Assembly: GCF_014836595.1 (NCBI RefSeq)
Contig: NZ_JACSQO010000006.1
Location: forward strand, 1-64,000
Direction: 5' to 3'
DNA length: 64,000 nt
Origin: Psychrobacillus faecigallinarum
GTDB lineage: Bacteria; Bacillota; Bacilli; Bacillales_A; Planococcaceae
This document shows, piece by piece, positions 11,469-21,571 of this stretch; positions within the stretch are counted from its first letter, which is position 1; every line of letters begins with the position of its first letter. Below the pieces are notes generated by a model. It searched no databases, was not told the origin of the DNA, and saw only the letters and a program-made list of their open reading frames with translations. The translations under genes were made by a program, and so were the position numbers.

Positions 11469-12245
11469 TTGAAAAGAAAATTACCTTTACTATTATTATT
11501 AATAGTAATGACTGCTTTACTAGCGGGTTGTACGGAATTCAATGAGCCGATCTATAATACTTCGGAAGGCTTCTGGAATGAATACATCGTTTGGCCATTA
11601 GTGTCAGCCATAACGTTTTTTAAAGGAATTTTAGGAACGTATGGTTTGGGCATTATTGCTGTTACGATTATTATTCGATTAGTAATCTTACCATTAATGA
11701 TCAAGCAAACAAAAAACTCTAAAGCAATGCAAGAGATACAGCCAGAGATGCTTAAGCTGAAAGAAAAATACAGTTCAAAAGATGCTGTAACACAACAAAA
11801 GTTCCAACAGGAAATGATGGCTTTATACAAAGATAGAAAGATTAACCCTGCTGCAGGATGTCTACCAGTCTTTATACAAATGCCAATCTTAATCGGTTTC
11901 TACCACGCAATTAGCCGAATGAATAATACTCCTGAGATTAATCTGGGAGATTTCTTAGGCTTTGCTTTAGCAGAACCGAGTATAATTCTTGCAGTATTAG
12001 CTGGTATTATGCAATTAATAGTGTTAAGAACTGGTCCAGCGATGGACAATCCTCAAATGAAGATCATGATGTATATAATGCCATTTATGATTATGGGATT
12101 TGGTATCGTATTACCGGCCGCATTAACATTGTATTGGGTAATCGGTAATATCATTTCTATAATCCAAAATTTATTCATTTATAAACCTTGGAACAAAGAA
12201 AAGAAAGTACCTGTTAAAGTAAAAACGGGAGGGGCCAAAAAATGA
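11469..12245 (+). CDS. yidC: membrane protein insertase YidC/SpoIIIJ
   Basis: A 258-residue lipoprotein-type YidC of Gram-positives (SpoIIIJ in B. subtilis), which inserts membrane proteins and is required in the forespore for sporulation. The signal peptide ends with the lipobox LLAGC (C21). Five membrane segments follow, with the conserved GCLPVFIQMPILIGFY in the middle. It starts at TTG 11469, with GGGGGAAG upstream. It overlaps jag by four bases, indicating translational coupling. Confidence 0.96.
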   Translation: MKRKLPLLLLLIVMTALLAGCTEFNEPIYNTSEGFWNEYIVWPLVSAITFFKGILGTYGLGIIAVTIIIRLVILPLMIKQTKNSKAMQEIQPEMLKLKEKYSSKDAVTQQKFQQEMMALYKDRKINPAAGCLPVFIQMPILIGFYHAISRMNNTPEINLGDFLGFALAEPSIILAVLAGIMQLIVLRTGPAMDNPQMKIMMYIMPFMIMGFGIVLPAALTLYWVIGNIISIIQNLFIYKPWNKEKKVPVKVKTGGAKK

Positions 12246-13000
12246 AGCAGATTACACAGACTGCACCTACGAAAGAGGAAGCTATAAACGTTGCACTAAA
12301 AAAACTTGAAGTATCGAGAGAAGATGTGTCAATTACCGTAGTGGAAGAAGGTAAAAAGGGCTTTTTAGGATTTGGAGCAAAGCCTGCAGTTGTTGAAGTA
12401 ACTGTTTTAATAAAAGAAGAGCCTTCTAAGGAAGTTATAATTGAGGAACATGTAAAAGAGTCAATAACTGAAAAGACATTTCCGGATGAATCCTCTTTAA
12501 AAGAAGATATGAAGGAAATGATAGAATCAAGTGAGACACCAAGTAACGAAGAAGCGGTAGCAGAAACTATCCAATATATCAAAACTATCGCTAAGGAAAT
12601 GGAAATAGAGGATTTAGTCATTACAGAAAAAAGAGAAGGCAAATTTATTTATCTCCACTTAAATAGTGAGAAAGCAGCATTGTTAATAGGGAAACGAGGA
12701 CAAACATTAAATGCTTTAGAAAAACTATCCCAATTAGTTGCTAACAAATTTTCTCAATCATTTATCCTTATAAAGCTAGATGTTGGTAATTACCGTGAAA
12801 GAAGACAAGAATCTTTAGAACAATTAGCTGAGCGTATGGCAGATAAAGCAGTACGTACAGGGCAACCAGTTGAATTTGAGCCTATGTCCTCATCGGAGAG
12901 AAAGATTATTCACAATGCTTTATCTTCGAGAGTAGATATAGAAACTTACTCAGTGGGAACTGAGCCAAACAGATATTTAGTTATAGAATCAATAAAATAA
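12242..13000 (+). CDS. jag: RNA-binding protein Jag (KhpB/EloR)
   Basis: A 252-residue protein with the Jag N-terminal domain (1-50, with GFLGFGAKPA), an acidic linker, a KH domain (LLIGKRGQTLNALE, near residue 143) and an R3H domain (RRQESLEQLAERMA). Jag/KhpB binds RNA with KhpA and, in streptococci, controls cell elongation. The ATG overlaps the yidC stop. A terminator follows directly. Confidence 0.95.
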   Translation: MKQITQTAPTKEEAINVALKKLEVSREDVSITVVEEGKKGFLGFGAKPAVVEVTVLIKEEPSKEVIIEEHVKESITEKTFPDESSLKEDMKEMIESSETPSNEEAVAETIQYIKTIAKEMEIEDLVITEKREGKFIYLHLNSEKAALLIGKRGQTLNALEKLSQLVANKFSQSFILIKLDVGNYRERRQESLEQLAERMADKAVRTGQPVEFEPMSSSERKIIHNALSSRVDIETYSVGTEPNRYLVIESIK

Positions 13001-13002
13001 GC

Positions 13003-13050
13003 AAAACGGGTTTTAGCTTAATTACAAGCTGAAATCCGTTTTCTTCTTTT
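13003..13050 (+). terminator. jag terminator
   Basis: AAAACGG...TTTTAGCTT pairs with AAGCTGAAATCCGTTTT over about 17 positions with few mismatches. A T-rich tail follows. It starts 2 bp after the jag stop. Confidence 0.8.
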
Positions 13051-13386
13051 GAGTGCACGCTTTGTTCTTGAATACAACTCGGCAAAAGCTCTATACTTTA
13101 AAGTCAAACTTTTATATAAAGCGTAAAGGAAACCAATATGGAGGGATGTACTTTTGAATTTCATAGAGCGTCCATAATTTTTGTTAAATATGTATATAGT
13201 GAAGCGTAAACTCAAGTATGTTGGGCAAAATATAATTTTAATAGGAAAAATAATAAAATTTCTTGGAGTTAACAAATAATTACTTGGAAGCGTGCTATTT
13301 TTGTTCACATAATTAAAAGTAACTATGCTTCTGATTTAGGCTAAAATATGTTATTGTTATATGTTAGATAGTCATGTTCGTTTTAG
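13051..13386. other. gene-free interval before mnmE
   Basis: About 340 bp of AT-rich sequence. I see no convincing gene, and no promoter with two good hexamers. An open frame on the minus strand overlaps the jag terminator and looks like chance. Confidence 0.5.
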
Positions 13387-13404
13387 TTATTCACATGTGG
13401 ATAA
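13387..13404. promoter_or_regulatory. back-to-back inverted DnaA boxes upstream of mnmE
   Basis: TTATTCACA (13387-13395, +) is followed directly by TGTGGATAA (13396-13404, perfect box on -). They form one near-perfect 18-bp palindrome 26 bp before the mnmE start. B. subtilis has an oriC-proximal DnaA-box cluster in the same jag-mnmE (thdF) gap. Confidence 0.7.
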
Positions 13405-13430
13405 CTAAATGTGCAAGGAGGTGTACGTTG

Positions 13431-14816
13431 ATGGAATTTGATACAATAGCTGCAATTTCTACTCCATTAGGAGAAGGAGCAATAGCTATAGTTAGACTTA
13501 GTGGGACAGAGGCGATTTCAATAGCAAATAAGGTTTTCCGTTCGCCAAATGGAAAAAACTTAGCAGAGCAGCCCTCACATACCATTCATTATGGACACTT
13601 AGTCGATCCAAAGACCAATGATGTAGTAGAAGAAGTCATGATCTCTCTTATGAAAGGTCCAAAGACGTTTACGAGAGAAGACGTAGTAGAGATAAATTGT
13701 CACGGTGGACTAGTTACAGTTAATAGAGTCCTCCAGTTAATACTTATAAATGGTGCACGGCTTGCGGAACCTGGTGAGTTTACAAAACGTGCTTTTTTAA
13801 ATGGACGAATAGATTTGTCACAAGCTGAAGCAGTAATGGATTTAATAAGGGCGAAAACGGACAAAGCGATGAATGTGGCTTTAGGTCAAATGGACGGTCG
13901 TTTATCAAGGCTTATTAAGACATTAAGACAAGCCCTCCTTGAGACTTTAGCTCAAGTTGAGGTGAACATTGATTATCCAGAATATGATGATGTTGAAGAG
14001 ATGACGCTTCCTATGATGATTGAAAAAGGAACCTGGGTGAAGGAAGAGATTGAAAAGCTATTAATTACTTCTTCCCAAGGGAAAATCCTAAGAGAAGGTC
14101 TTTCCACTGCTATTGTTGGAAGACCGAATGTAGGAAAATCATCTCTTTTAAATAGTTTAATTCAAGAAAATAAGGCAATTGTTACAGAAATAGCAGGAAC
14201 TACAAGAGATATTATAGAAGAATATGTAAATGTACGTGGAGTCCCTTTGAAGTTGGTTGACACAGCGGGTATTCGGGAAACAGAGGATATAGTGGAACGG
14301 ATTGGTGTAGAAAAATCACGCCAAGTTTTGAAAGAAGCAGATTTAATATTGCTTGTTTTAAATAACGCTGAACATCTATCCGACGAGGATAAAAGAATAT
14401 TCGAGACTATTAAAGGAATGGATTATATTGTCATTATTAATAAGACAGATCTTCCTAACAAACTAAATTATGATGAAGTGAAGCAACTGGCAGGTGACAA
14501 GCGAGTAGTAACTACTTCTTTATTAAAAGAAGAGGGAATTGACGAGCTAGAAGAGTCAATATCCTCCTTGTTCTTTGAAGGAAATATTGAAGTATCGGAC
14601 ATCACCTATGTATCTAACGCTCGCCATATTGCTTTGTTGAATTTAGCTAAATCGACGATTACCGATGCTATAGAAGCAGCTCATAATCATGTGCCGGTAG
14701 ACATGATACAAATAGATGTCACTAGAACATGGGAAATATTAGGAGAGATAATTGGGGATACAGTTGAAGAAAGTTTGATTGACCAATTATTTGCTCAATT
14801 TTGTTTAGGAAAATAA
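13431..14816 (+). CDS. mnmE: tRNA modification GTPase MnmE
   Basis: A 461-residue GTPase that, with MnmG, makes the (carboxymethyl)aminomethyl group at wobble uridine U34 of some tRNAs. An N-terminal folate-binding domain ([21 protein letters not shown]) and a helical domain surround a G domain with [17 protein letters not shown] and NKTD. The C-terminal CLGK carries the conserved cysteine. ATG 13431 has AAGGAGGTG at good distance; the frame is open further upstream only through the DnaA-box palindrome. Confidence 0.98.
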   Translation: MEFDTIAAISTPLGEGAIAIVRLSGTEAISIANKVFRSPNGKNLAEQPSHTIHYGHLVDPKTNDVVEEVMISLMKGPKTFTREDVVEINCHGGLVTVNRVLQLILINGARLAEPGEFTKRAFLNGRIDLSQAEAVMDLIRAKTDKAMNVALGQMDGRLSRLIKTLRQALLETLAQVEVNIDYPEYDDVEEMTLPMMIEKGTWVKEEIEKLLITSSQGKILREGLSTAIVGRPNVGKSSLLNSLIQENKAIVTEIAGTTRDIIEEYVNVRGVPLKLVDTAGIRETEDIVERIGVEKSRQVLKEADLILLVLNNAEHLSDEDKRIFETIKGMDYIVIINKTDLPNKLNYDEVKQLAGDKRVVTTSLLKEEGIDELEESISSLFFEGNIEVSDITYVSNARHIALLNLAKSTITDAIEAAHNHVPVDMIQIDVTRTWEILGEIIGDTVEESLIDQLFAQFCLGK

Positions 14817-14838
14817 AAAACGAGAGGAAGTTACGAAC

Positions 14839-16728
14839 ATGCCAAACTTTGAAGCAGGCAAGTTCGATGTGATTGTTGTTGGAGCAGGGCATGCCGGTGT
14901 TGAAGCCGCTTTAGCCGCTGCCAAAATGGGTGCAAAAACGCTTGTTTTAACAATAAATCTTGATATGATTGCATTTATGCCATGTAATCCATCCATCGGA
15001 GGCCCTGCAAAAGGAATTGTTGTGCGTGAAATTGACGCATTAGGCGGCGCCATGGGTAAAGTGATTGATAGAACTCACATTCAAATGAGAATGTTGAATA
15101 CAGGAAAGGGGCCAGCTGTTCGTGCACTTAGAGCACAAGCAGATAAGGTTCTATACCAAAATGAAATGAAAAGACTGCTTGAGGAACAAGATAATCTTAC
15201 AGTCCATCAAGCAGTTGTCGAAGAACTTCTAGTAGAAGATGAAAAAATTGTTGGCCTAATTACACAAGTAGGAGCAGTTTATCGTTCTGAAACTGTTGTA
15301 ATTACTACTGGGACGTTTTTACGCGGTGAAATCATTATTGGGGATCTTAAATATTCTAGCGGACCAAATAACCAACAGCCGTCCATTAAACTAGCAGATA
15401 GCATTCGTGATTTAGGCTTTGATCTAGTACGTTTTAAAACGGGAACTCCACCGCGTGTAAATAGTAAAACAATAGATTATAGTAAAACAGAGATTCAGCC
15501 AGGAGATGATGTTCCTAGAGCATTCAGCTTTGAAACTACTGAATTTATTATGGATCAATTACCATGTTGGTTAACTTATACGAGCTCAGAAACACATCAA
15601 ATTATTAACGATAACTTACATTTGTCTCCAATGTATTCTGGTATGATTAAAGGAACCGGTCCAAGATACTGTCCTTCCATTGAAGATAAAATTGTAAGAT
15701 TTAATGATAAACCACGTCATCAAATTTTTCTTGAGCCTGAGGGACGAAACACGAGAGAGGTTTATGTGCAAGGTCTTTCAACAAGTCTTCCAGAGCACGT
15801 GCAGCGTAGACTTTTGGCTTCAATCCCAGGGTTAGAACATGCAGAAATGATGCGCGCAGGTTATGCAATTGAATATGATGCAATGGTACCAACGCAGCTA
15901 TGGCCTACATTAGAAACGAAAAAAGTGAAAAACTTATATACAGCTGGACAAATTAATGGAACTTCCGGATATGAAGAAGCAGCAGCGCAAGGTTTAATGG
16001 CAGGAATTAACGCTGCGCTTAGAGTATTTAATAAGGAAGAGAGAGTACTTAGCCGCTCGGATGCCTATATTGGAGTTCTTATAGATGATTTAGTTACAAA
16101 AGGTACTAATGAGCCTTATCGTTTATTGACTTCAAGAGCGGAATATCGCTTATTGTTACGCCATGACAATGCAGATTTAAGATTGTTAGAAATTGGATAT
16201 AATATTGGCTTAGTGCCAGAAGAGCGGTATAATAAATTCTTAGAGAAAAAGAAAAGAATTGAAGAAGAACTTAAACGTTTACGTTCGATTATTATAAAAC
16301 CAAATGAGGATACTCAAGAGGTTATTCGTAATGCTGGTGGAAGTGAGCTAAAAGATGGTATTCGAGCTTCCGATTTACTAAAAAGAACAGAAATGAATTA
16401 TGACTTAGTTGCACAGCTTGTTCCCCTAGAAGTAGAGCTTAACGAAGAAGAAAAGGAACAAATTGAAATACAAGTTAAATACGAAGGTTATATAGAAAAA
16501 TCTCTTCAACAAGTAGAAAAGCTTAAAAAAATGGAGAATAAAAAAATCCCTGATCAAATTGATTACAATGCAATCTCCGGACTAGCAACTGAAGCAAAAC
16601 AAAAGTTAATGCAAGTTAGACCACTATCAATTGCACAAGCATCTCGTATTTCAGGAGTAAACCCAGCGGATATTTCTATTCTACTTATTTACATTGAGCA
16701 AGGTAAAATAGCTAAAATTACTGGATAG
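14839..16728 (+). CDS. mnmG: tRNA uridine-5-carboxymethylaminomethyl modification enzyme MnmG
   Basis: A 629-residue FAD-dependent partner of MnmE (GidA). The dinucleotide-binding motif [18 protein letters not shown] is at residues 12-29, followed by the family signature [11 protein letters not shown]. The second signature [19 protein letters not shown] lies in the C-terminal half. GAGAGGAAG precedes the ATG. It lies 22 bp after mnmE, in an operon continuing to rsmG. Confidence 0.99.
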   Translation: MPNFEAGKFDVIVVGAGHAGVEAALAAAKMGAKTLVLTINLDMIAFMPCNPSIGGPAKGIVVREIDALGGAMGKVIDRTHIQMRMLNTGKGPAVRALRAQADKVLYQNEMKRLLEEQDNLTVHQAVVEELLVEDEKIVGLITQVGAVYRSETVVITTGTFLRGEIIIGDLKYSSGPNNQQPSIKLADSIRDLGFDLVRFKTGTPPRVNSKTIDYSKTEIQPGDDVPRAFSFETTEFIMDQLPCWLTYTSSETHQIINDNLHLSPMYSGMIKGTGPRYCPSIEDKIVRFNDKPRHQIFLEPEGRNTREVYVQGLSTSLPEHVQRRLLASIPGLEHAEMMRAGYAIEYDAMVPTQLWPTLETKKVKNLYTAGQINGTSGYEEAAAQGLMAGINAALRVFNKEERVLSRSDAYIGVLIDDLVTKGTNEPYRLLTSRAEYRLLLRHDNADLRLLEIGYNIGLVPEERYNKFLEKKKRIEEELKRLRSIIIKPNEDTQEVIRNAGGSELKDGIRASDLLKRTEMNYDLVAQLVPLEVELNEEEKEQIEIQVKYEGYIEKSLQQVEKLKKMENKKIPDQIDYNAISGLATEAKQKLMQVRPLSIAQASRISGVNPADISILLIYIEQGKIAKITG

Positions 16729-16751
16729 TCTTAAACAATGAGGAGAACAAC

Positions 16752-17468
16752 ATGAACGAAGAACAATTTAAAAAAGCCCTCTCTGAAAAGGGATTTGAGC
16801 TAACGGAAGTACAGTTAGGACAATTTAGAAAATACTTTGAATTACTTGTGGAATGGAACGAGAAAATGAATTTAACAGCTATTACAGATGAACCATCTGT
16901 ATATTTAAAACATTTTTTTGATTCTATAAGTGCTTCTTTTTATGAGGATTTTAATGGTTCCTTTACTGTATGTGATGTTGGAGCAGGGGCAGGGTTTCCA
17001 AGTATTCCATTGAAAATTTGTTTTCCAAATCTTAAAGTGACAATTGTTGATTCCTTAAATAAGAGAATTCAATTTTTAACTCATTTAAGCAAGGAATTAA
17101 ATTTAAAGGATGTACATTTTGTTCATGCTCGTGCTGAGGAATTTGGACAAAATAAGGATTATAGAGAGCAATATGATCTTGTTACTGCTAGAGCGGTAGC
17201 AAGACTCTCTGTACTTTCAGAGCTATGTATTCCACTTGTAAAAGTTGGAGGAAAATTTATAGCAATGAAAGCTGCAAGTGCATTAGATGAATTAAATGAT
17301 GCACAAAGAGCTATTAATATATTAGGCTCTGAAAAAAGTGCGGAGTATTCTTTTCTATTACCGATAGAAAATAGTGAGAGAACGTTATATGTCTTTTCTA
17401 AAATTAAAAGCACACCGAAAAGATACCCTCGAAAACCAGGTATACCAAATAAGACTCCTATTATTTAA
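16752..17468 (+). CDS. rsmG: 16S rRNA (guanine527-N7)-methyltransferase RsmG
   Basis: A 238-residue class I methyltransferase that makes m7G527 in 16S rRNA (GidB). The N-terminal helix region contains [17 protein letters not shown], and the SAM-binding loop is [16 protein letters not shown] (near residue 74). AGGAG precedes the ATG. It lies 23 bp after mnmG. A parS site follows its stop codon. Loss of this enzyme gives low-level streptomycin resistance in other bacteria. Confidence 0.98.
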   Translation: MNEEQFKKALSEKGFELTEVQLGQFRKYFELLVEWNEKMNLTAITDEPSVYLKHFFDSISASFYEDFNGSFTVCDVGAGAGFPSIPLKICFPNLKVTIVDSLNKRIQFLTHLSKELNLKDVHFVHARAEEFGQNKDYREQYDLVTARAVARLSVLSELCIPLVKVGGKFIAMKAASALDELNDAQRAINILGSEKSAEYSFLLPIENSERTLYVFSKIKSTPKRYPRKPGIPNKTPII

Positions 17469-17475
17469 TGAGGAA

Positions 17476-17491
17476 CGTTCCACGTGAAACA
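17476..17491. promoter_or_regulatory. parS site between rsmG and noc
   Basis: CGTTCCACGTGAAACA matches parS (TGTTTCACGTGAAACA) at 14 of 16 positions, and C at position 5 is tolerated in B. subtilis. It lies 8 bp after rsmG. It should bind Spo0J. Confidence 0.75.
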
Positions 17492-17555
17492 TTATTAAAT
17501 TATTTTCTTTATCGAGAACATAAGTAAAGAGTATCTAAAAGGTGGTGCTAGTTAG

Positions 17556-18428
17556 ATGAAAAGTCCTTTCTCACGTTTTTTCGGAGGTTCTGAAAAGCAA
17601 GGACAAGATCCAGTCGTTGAGGCTACGCAGACTAATAACGAAGAAGTAGTACATGTAGCCATAGAGAAGATAGTTCCTAATAGGTTTCAACCTAGGACTG
17701 TTTTTGATGATGCAAAAATAGAAGAGCTGGCACGTACAATTCATACACACGGAGTAATTCAACCTATTGTCATTCGAAAAATGGAAGATAATAAGTATGA
17801 AATAATAGCAGGTGAACGCCGTTTCCGTGCGATGTCCAAGTTGAAATGGACAGAGGTACCTGCCATTGTACGTAATTTAAGTGATAAAGAGACAGCATCT
17901 ATTGCATTGATTGAAAACCTTCAAAGAGAAGAACTGACTGCAATAGAAGAAGCTGTGGCATATCAGAAACTATTAAAGCTACATGAGTTAACGCAAGAGG
18001 CGCTAGCTCAAAGGTTAGGCAAGGGTCAATCTACCGTTGCCAATAAATTGCGCTTGCTAAAATTACCTAAAGAGATCCAACAAGCAATAATGGATAAAAG
18101 GTTATCTGAAAGACATGCTAGGTCCCTCATGCAAGTGAAGGATGAAGAAGTACAAATCAAGTTAATGAACGAATCTATTGAACAGCAATGGAACGTGAAG
18201 CAACTAGAAGAAAAAGTGAATGAAATTGTTAATCCTCCTGTAAAAGAGGAAAAGAATGCTTCAAAGCCTAAAAGAAAAGCGATTAGTAAAGACGTGCGTA
18301 TTGCTTTAAATACAATTAAGCAATCACTTAGTATGGTGACTAAAAGCGGAATCAATTTAAAAACAGAAGAAGAAGACACGGAAGATTTTTATCAAATTAC
18401 AGTAAGAATTCCTAAGAAGAAATCATAA
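17556..18428 (+). CDS. noc: nucleoid occlusion protein Noc
   Basis: A 290-residue ParB-family CTPase that blocks cell division over the nucleoid. The N-terminus [11 protein letters not shown] matches the amphipathic membrane-binding helix of B. subtilis Noc. The ParB-N domain has NRFQPRT, GERRFRA and ENLQREEL. The helix-turn-helix ([25 protein letters not shown]) is of the Noc rather than the Spo0J type. Position directly after rsmG and before soj is the normal place of noc. A ribosome site AAGGTGG precedes the ATG. Confidence 0.95.
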   Translation: MKSPFSRFFGGSEKQGQDPVVEATQTNNEEVVHVAIEKIVPNRFQPRTVFDDAKIEELARTIHTHGVIQPIVIRKMEDNKYEIIAGERRFRAMSKLKWTEVPAIVRNLSDKETASIALIENLQREELTAIEEAVAYQKLLKLHELTQEALAQRLGKGQSTVANKLRLLKLPKEIQQAIMDKRLSERHARSLMQVKDEEVQIKLMNESIEQQWNVKQLEEKVNEIVNPPVKEEKNASKPKRKAISKDVRIALNTIKQSLSMVTKSGINLKTEEEDTEDFYQITVRIPKKKS

Positions 18429-18460
18429 ATAGAAATTATACTATATTTATTTTTATATTA

Positions 18461-18490
18461 AACTCTCACTATTTTGTGAGAGTTTTTCTT
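18461..18490 (+). terminator. noc terminator
   Basis: AACTCTCAC and GTGAGAGTT form a perfect 9-bp stem with a TATTTT loop, followed by TTTTCTTTT. Confidence 0.9.
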
Positions 18491-18576
18491 TTAATACAAT
18501 AATAACATTCATTTTTCTGTAAAATTTGATAGAATGGTAGAGAGTTGTTTTTATTTTTATGAAAGTAGGTGCAAGA

Positions 18577-19338
18577 GTGGGAAGAATTATTGCAATAGCC
18601 AACCAAAAAGGTGGTGTAGGTAAGACTACTACATCAGTGAACCTCAGTGCCTGCCTTGCATACTTGGGCAAGAAGGTTTTGTTGGTGGACATTGATCCTC
18701 AAGGAAATGCTTCTAGTGGAGTTGGAGTTAATAAAGGCGATGTAAATCAATGTATTTATGATGTGTTAATAGATGATGTAAGTGTGAAAGATACTATTTT
18801 AGAAACGAAAGTAGAGAATTTACATATAGTTCCTGCTACCATTTCTTTAGCTGGTGCAGAAATAGAACTAGTATCTACCATTTCCAGAGAAGTACGATTA
18901 AAAAAAGCGCTTCAGGAAGTACAAGCTGACTATGATTTTATTATTATAGATTGTCCTCCTTCACTTGGTCTATTAACAATTAATTCGCTTACTGCTGCTG
19001 ATGCTATTATTATTCCAGTACAGTGTGAATTTTACGCATTAGAAGGATTAAGTCAGTTATTAAGTACCATTAGATTGGTTCAAAAACATTTAAACAAAAC
19101 TCTAGCAATTGATGGAGTATTATTAACAATGTTTGATGCAAGAACTAATTTAGGTATACAAGTTATTGAAGAAGTTAAAAAATATTTTCAAGATAAAGTT
19201 TATAAATCTATTATTCCAAGAAATGTTCGTTTAAGTGAAGCGCCAAGTCATGGGGAGCCAATTATTATTTATGATCCAAAGTCAAGAGGGGCAGAAGTGT
19301 ATTTAGAACTTGCGAAGGAAGTGATTCGTCATGGCTAA
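18577..19338 (+). CDS. soj: chromosome-partitioning ATPase Soj (ParA)
   Basis: A 253-residue ParA ATPase acting with Spo0J in origin segregation and in control of DnaA. The deviant Walker A motif is KGGVGKTT, near the N-terminus (ANQKGGVGKTTTSVNL). DIDPQGN and DCPPSLG follow. I chose GTG 18577 because AGTAGGTG lies at good distance and the product VGRIIAIANQ aligns with B. subtilis Soj (253 residues); ATG 18559 has no ribosome site. It overlaps spo0J by 8 bp. Confidence 0.97.
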   Translation: MGRIIAIANQKGGVGKTTTSVNLSACLAYLGKKVLLVDIDPQGNASSGVGVNKGDVNQCIYDVLIDDVSVKDTILETKVENLHIVPATISLAGAEIELVSTISREVRLKKALQEVQADYDFIIIDCPPSLGLLTINSLTAADAIIIPVQCEFYALEGLSQLLSTIRLVQKHLNKTLAIDGVLLTMFDARTNLGIQVIEEVKKYFQDKVYKSIIPRNVRLSEAPSHGEPIIIYDPKSRGAEVYLELAKEVIRHG

Positions 19339-20173
19339 AGGGCTAGGAAAGGGAATTAACGCTCTTTTTCCCGGAGAAGATACTAAACCAGAAGAAAAGG
19401 TAGAGCAGATCACTATAGCTGATATTAGACCGAACCCATATCAACCTAGAAAAATATTTGATGATGAAGCATTAATAGAGTTATCTGAATCTATTAAAGA
19501 ACATGGTGTCCTGCAACCTATTATAGTTAGAAAAAAGGGTTCTAAGTTTGAGATAGTGGTTGGTGAACGTAGATTTAGAGCCTCAAAGAAAGTTCATTTA
19601 GAAGAAATTCCGGCTGTTATTAGAGACTTTAACGATCAACAAATGATGGAGCTTGCGATTCTAGAAAACCTACAAAGAGAAGATTTGACTCCGATAGAAG
19701 AAGCAGAGGCTTATCAAAATCTAATGGAAAACCTAGGATTAACCCAAGAACAATTAGCCTTTAGACTAGGGAAAAGTAGACCGCACATCGCAAATCATAT
19801 TCGTTTACTTTCTTTACCTGAAATAGTTAGAAATGCGGTTTCCGAAGGTAAGCTTTCCATGGGACATGGTAAAGCATTATTAGGTTTAAAAAAGAAAAAA
19901 AATATACCTTTAATTATGCAAAAGACTATTAAAGAGAATCTCAATGTAAGGCAGCTAGAAGCGTTAGTCCAAAGATTAAATGAAAATGTTCCACGTGAAA
20001 CAAAAAAGGTAGAAAAGGATATTTTTACTTTGGAAAAGGAATCTGAACTAAGAGATTTTTTTGGAACAGCAGTAAAGATTACGAAGAATGAAGAAAAAGA
20101 AAAGGGTAAAATAGAAATTGAATTTTACTCTAAAGATGATTTAGAAAGAATTTTGAAACTGCTTGAGGATTAA
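19331..20173 (+). CDS. spo0J: chromosome-partitioning protein Spo0J (ParB)
   Basis: A 280-residue ParB CTPase that loads at parS, spreads as a clamp and recruits SMC condensin. Motifs: NPYQPRKIFDD, GERRFRA (CTP binding), ENLQREDLTPIEEA, and a helix-turn-helix TQEQLAFRLGKSRPHIANHIRLL. A parS site is embedded in its own coding sequence (codons for NVPRETK), as in B. subtilis. It overlaps soj by 8 bp and ends before a hairpin. Confidence 0.98.
   Translation: MAKGLGKGINALFPGEDTKPEEKVEQITIADIRPNPYQPRKIFDDEALIELSESIKEHGVLQPIIVRKKGSKFEIVVGERRFRASKKVHLEEIPAVIRDFNDQQMMELAILENLQREDLTPIEEAEAYQNLMENLGLTQEQLAFRLGKSRPHIANHIRLLSLPEIVRNAVSEGKLSMGHGKALLGLKKKKNIPLIMQKTIKENLNVRQLEALVQRLNENVPRETKKVEKDIFTLEKESELRDFFGTAVKITKNEEKEKGKIEIEFYSKDDLERILKLLED
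19987..20002. promoter_or_regulatory. parS site inside spo0J
   Basis: TGTTCCACGTGAAACA is identical to a well-known B. subtilis parS variant and sits at the equivalent place within spo0J. Confidence 0.93.
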
Positions 20174-20178
20174 AAATG

Positions 20179-20217
20179 ACCTATTTCTGGGGCAACCTGG
20201 AGATAGGTTATATTTTT
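20179..20217 (+). terminator. spo0J terminator
   Basis: ACCTATTTC pairs with GAGATAGGT (one G-T pair) around a 12-nt loop; TTATATTTTT follows. It lies 5 bp after the spo0J stop. Confidence 0.7.
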
Positions 20218-20238
20218 AGGATGAAAAGAGGATAAGTA

Positions 20239-20937
20239 ATGGTATTATTCGGGGCATTGATCAATGCATTACTAATTATAATTGGTTCACTAATTGGTCG
20301 ACTTTTAAAGGGAATTCCAGAAAATATGAAACAGACCGTTATGTATGCTATTGGTATAGTTGTTATAGTAATGGGTGTTCAAATGGGATTGGAAAGTAGT
20401 AATTTCGTCATTATCATTATCTGTATCGTCCTTGGAGCAGTAGTTGGAGAATGGATTGACATAGATAAGTGGATTAACAGGCTCGGCCAAATGATAGAAC
20501 TAAAATTTGGTTCTAAAAAACAGGATGGAAGTATTGCCCAAGGATTTGTTACAAGTACTTTAATCTTTGTTATCGGAGCTATGGGAGTTTTAGGCGCTTT
20601 AAATAGTGGTCTGCAAAATGATCATGATTTGTTAGTAAGTAAAGGAATCATAGATGGTTTTACCGCAGTTATTCTTTCTGCAACTTTAGGAATAGGAGTT
20701 ATACTGTCATCAATTCCCGTTGTAGTATATCAAGGAGCAATCGCGTTGTTAGCTACTCAAATAACAAGATTAGTACCAGAAGCTGCACTTGAAATGTTTC
20801 TTCAGGAAATGACAGCTGCTGGTGGAATTATGATTATAGGAATTGGGACGAATTTATTAGGACTGACTAAAATTAGAGTCGCAAATCTATTGCCTTGTTT
20901 AGTTTTTGTTGGTATTGTAGTTGCTATTATTTTTTAA
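20239..20937 (+). CDS. DUF554 family membrane protein
   Basis: A 232-residue integral membrane protein with about seven hydrophobic segments. The start MVLFGALINALLIIIGSLIGRLLKGIP and the conserved GEWIDIDKWINRLG are typical of DUF554 (YdfK/YqgA-like). The family function is unknown. AGAGGATAAG precedes the ATG. Its last 39 bp overlap the 3' end of the convergent yyaC gene. Confidence 0.85.
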   Translation: MVLFGALINALLIIIGSLIGRLLKGIPENMKQTVMYAIGIVVIVMGVQMGLESSNFVIIIICIVLGAVVGEWIDIDKWINRLGQMIELKFGSKKQDGSIAQGFVTSTLIFVIGAMGVLGALNSGLQNDHDLLVSKGIIDGFTAVILSATLGIGVILSSIPVVVYQGAIALLATQITRLVPEAALEMFLQEMTAAGGIMIIGIGTNLLGLTKIRVANLLPCLVFVGIVVAIIF

Positions 20938-21492
20938 ATTATATCTATGCCAAGCAAGGAGGAGGGAACGAGAAATTACTTTTCCCATCTCAAAAGTAAG
21001 GTTTAGACGTGTGCTTTGCAATACATTATATTCCATGAAACCACCTATGTTAACAATTGCTTTAATAGAAATTTCTCCAATGGGAGGTAAGTCTTTTTTT
21101 ACAGCTTTACCTGGATAAAGAGGTCCGGGGTGGATAATTATTTCACCGATGTTATTCGCATTTCCTAAGCAGGCATCAATTGCAACGATAAAAGGCTTAT
21201 CCGGTGAGTTATAAAGGGTATTGGTAGTTTCCTCTAAATTCAATGCATGAAGGGGATTATCCAATGTCCCTACAATTTCAAAAGGAAAAGAAACGAGCTG
21301 AGTTAAAAAAGACCCGGTCATTGGCCCCAAGGCATCTCCAGTAGAGCGATCTGTACCAATACAACAAAAAACAAGATTTGTATGATCAAAAGGAATATAT
21401 TCTAAAAAGTAATTGCTTAATCGCCAAATAACGCCAGTTTCTTTATAATAGATAGTGGAGACTTGAGGGATCGAGTTGAGTTGAGAAGTCAT
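20899..21492 (-). CDS. yyaC: spore protease YyaC
   Basis: A 197-residue protein of the YyaC/DUF1256 family, related to the GPR germination protease. Conserved motifs are CIGTDRSTGDALGP, TLDNPLHALNL and AIDACLG. In B. subtilis yyaC lies next to spo0J and is a sporulation gene. The ATG at 21492 has only a weak ribosome site (GCGAG). It runs against the DUF554 gene with a 39-bp overlap of the two 3' ends. A GCATA motif upstream hints at a forespore sigma promoter, but its -10 is not convincing. Confidence 0.9.
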   Translation of the reverse strand: MTSQLNSIPQVSTIYYKETGVIWRLSNYFLEYIPFDHTNLVFCCIGTDRSTGDALGPMTGSFLTQLVSFPFEIVGTLDNPLHALNLEETTNTLYNSPDKPFIVAIDACLGNANNIGEIIIHPGPLYPGKAVKKDLPPIGEISIKAIVNIGGFMEYNVLQSTRLNLTFEMGKVISRSLLLAWHRYNLKNNSNYNTNKN

Positions 21493-21571
21493 ATATATAT
21501 AAACTCGCTTTCTTTTTTTAAATTAGTATATGCCTTGAAGAAAATATTTATTCAATGAGGTGGAGATTACA

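Noticed and set aside
13018..13308. 96-residue open frame on the minus strand after jag
   Set aside because: It overlaps the jag terminator, has no ribosome site and an unordered basic composition.
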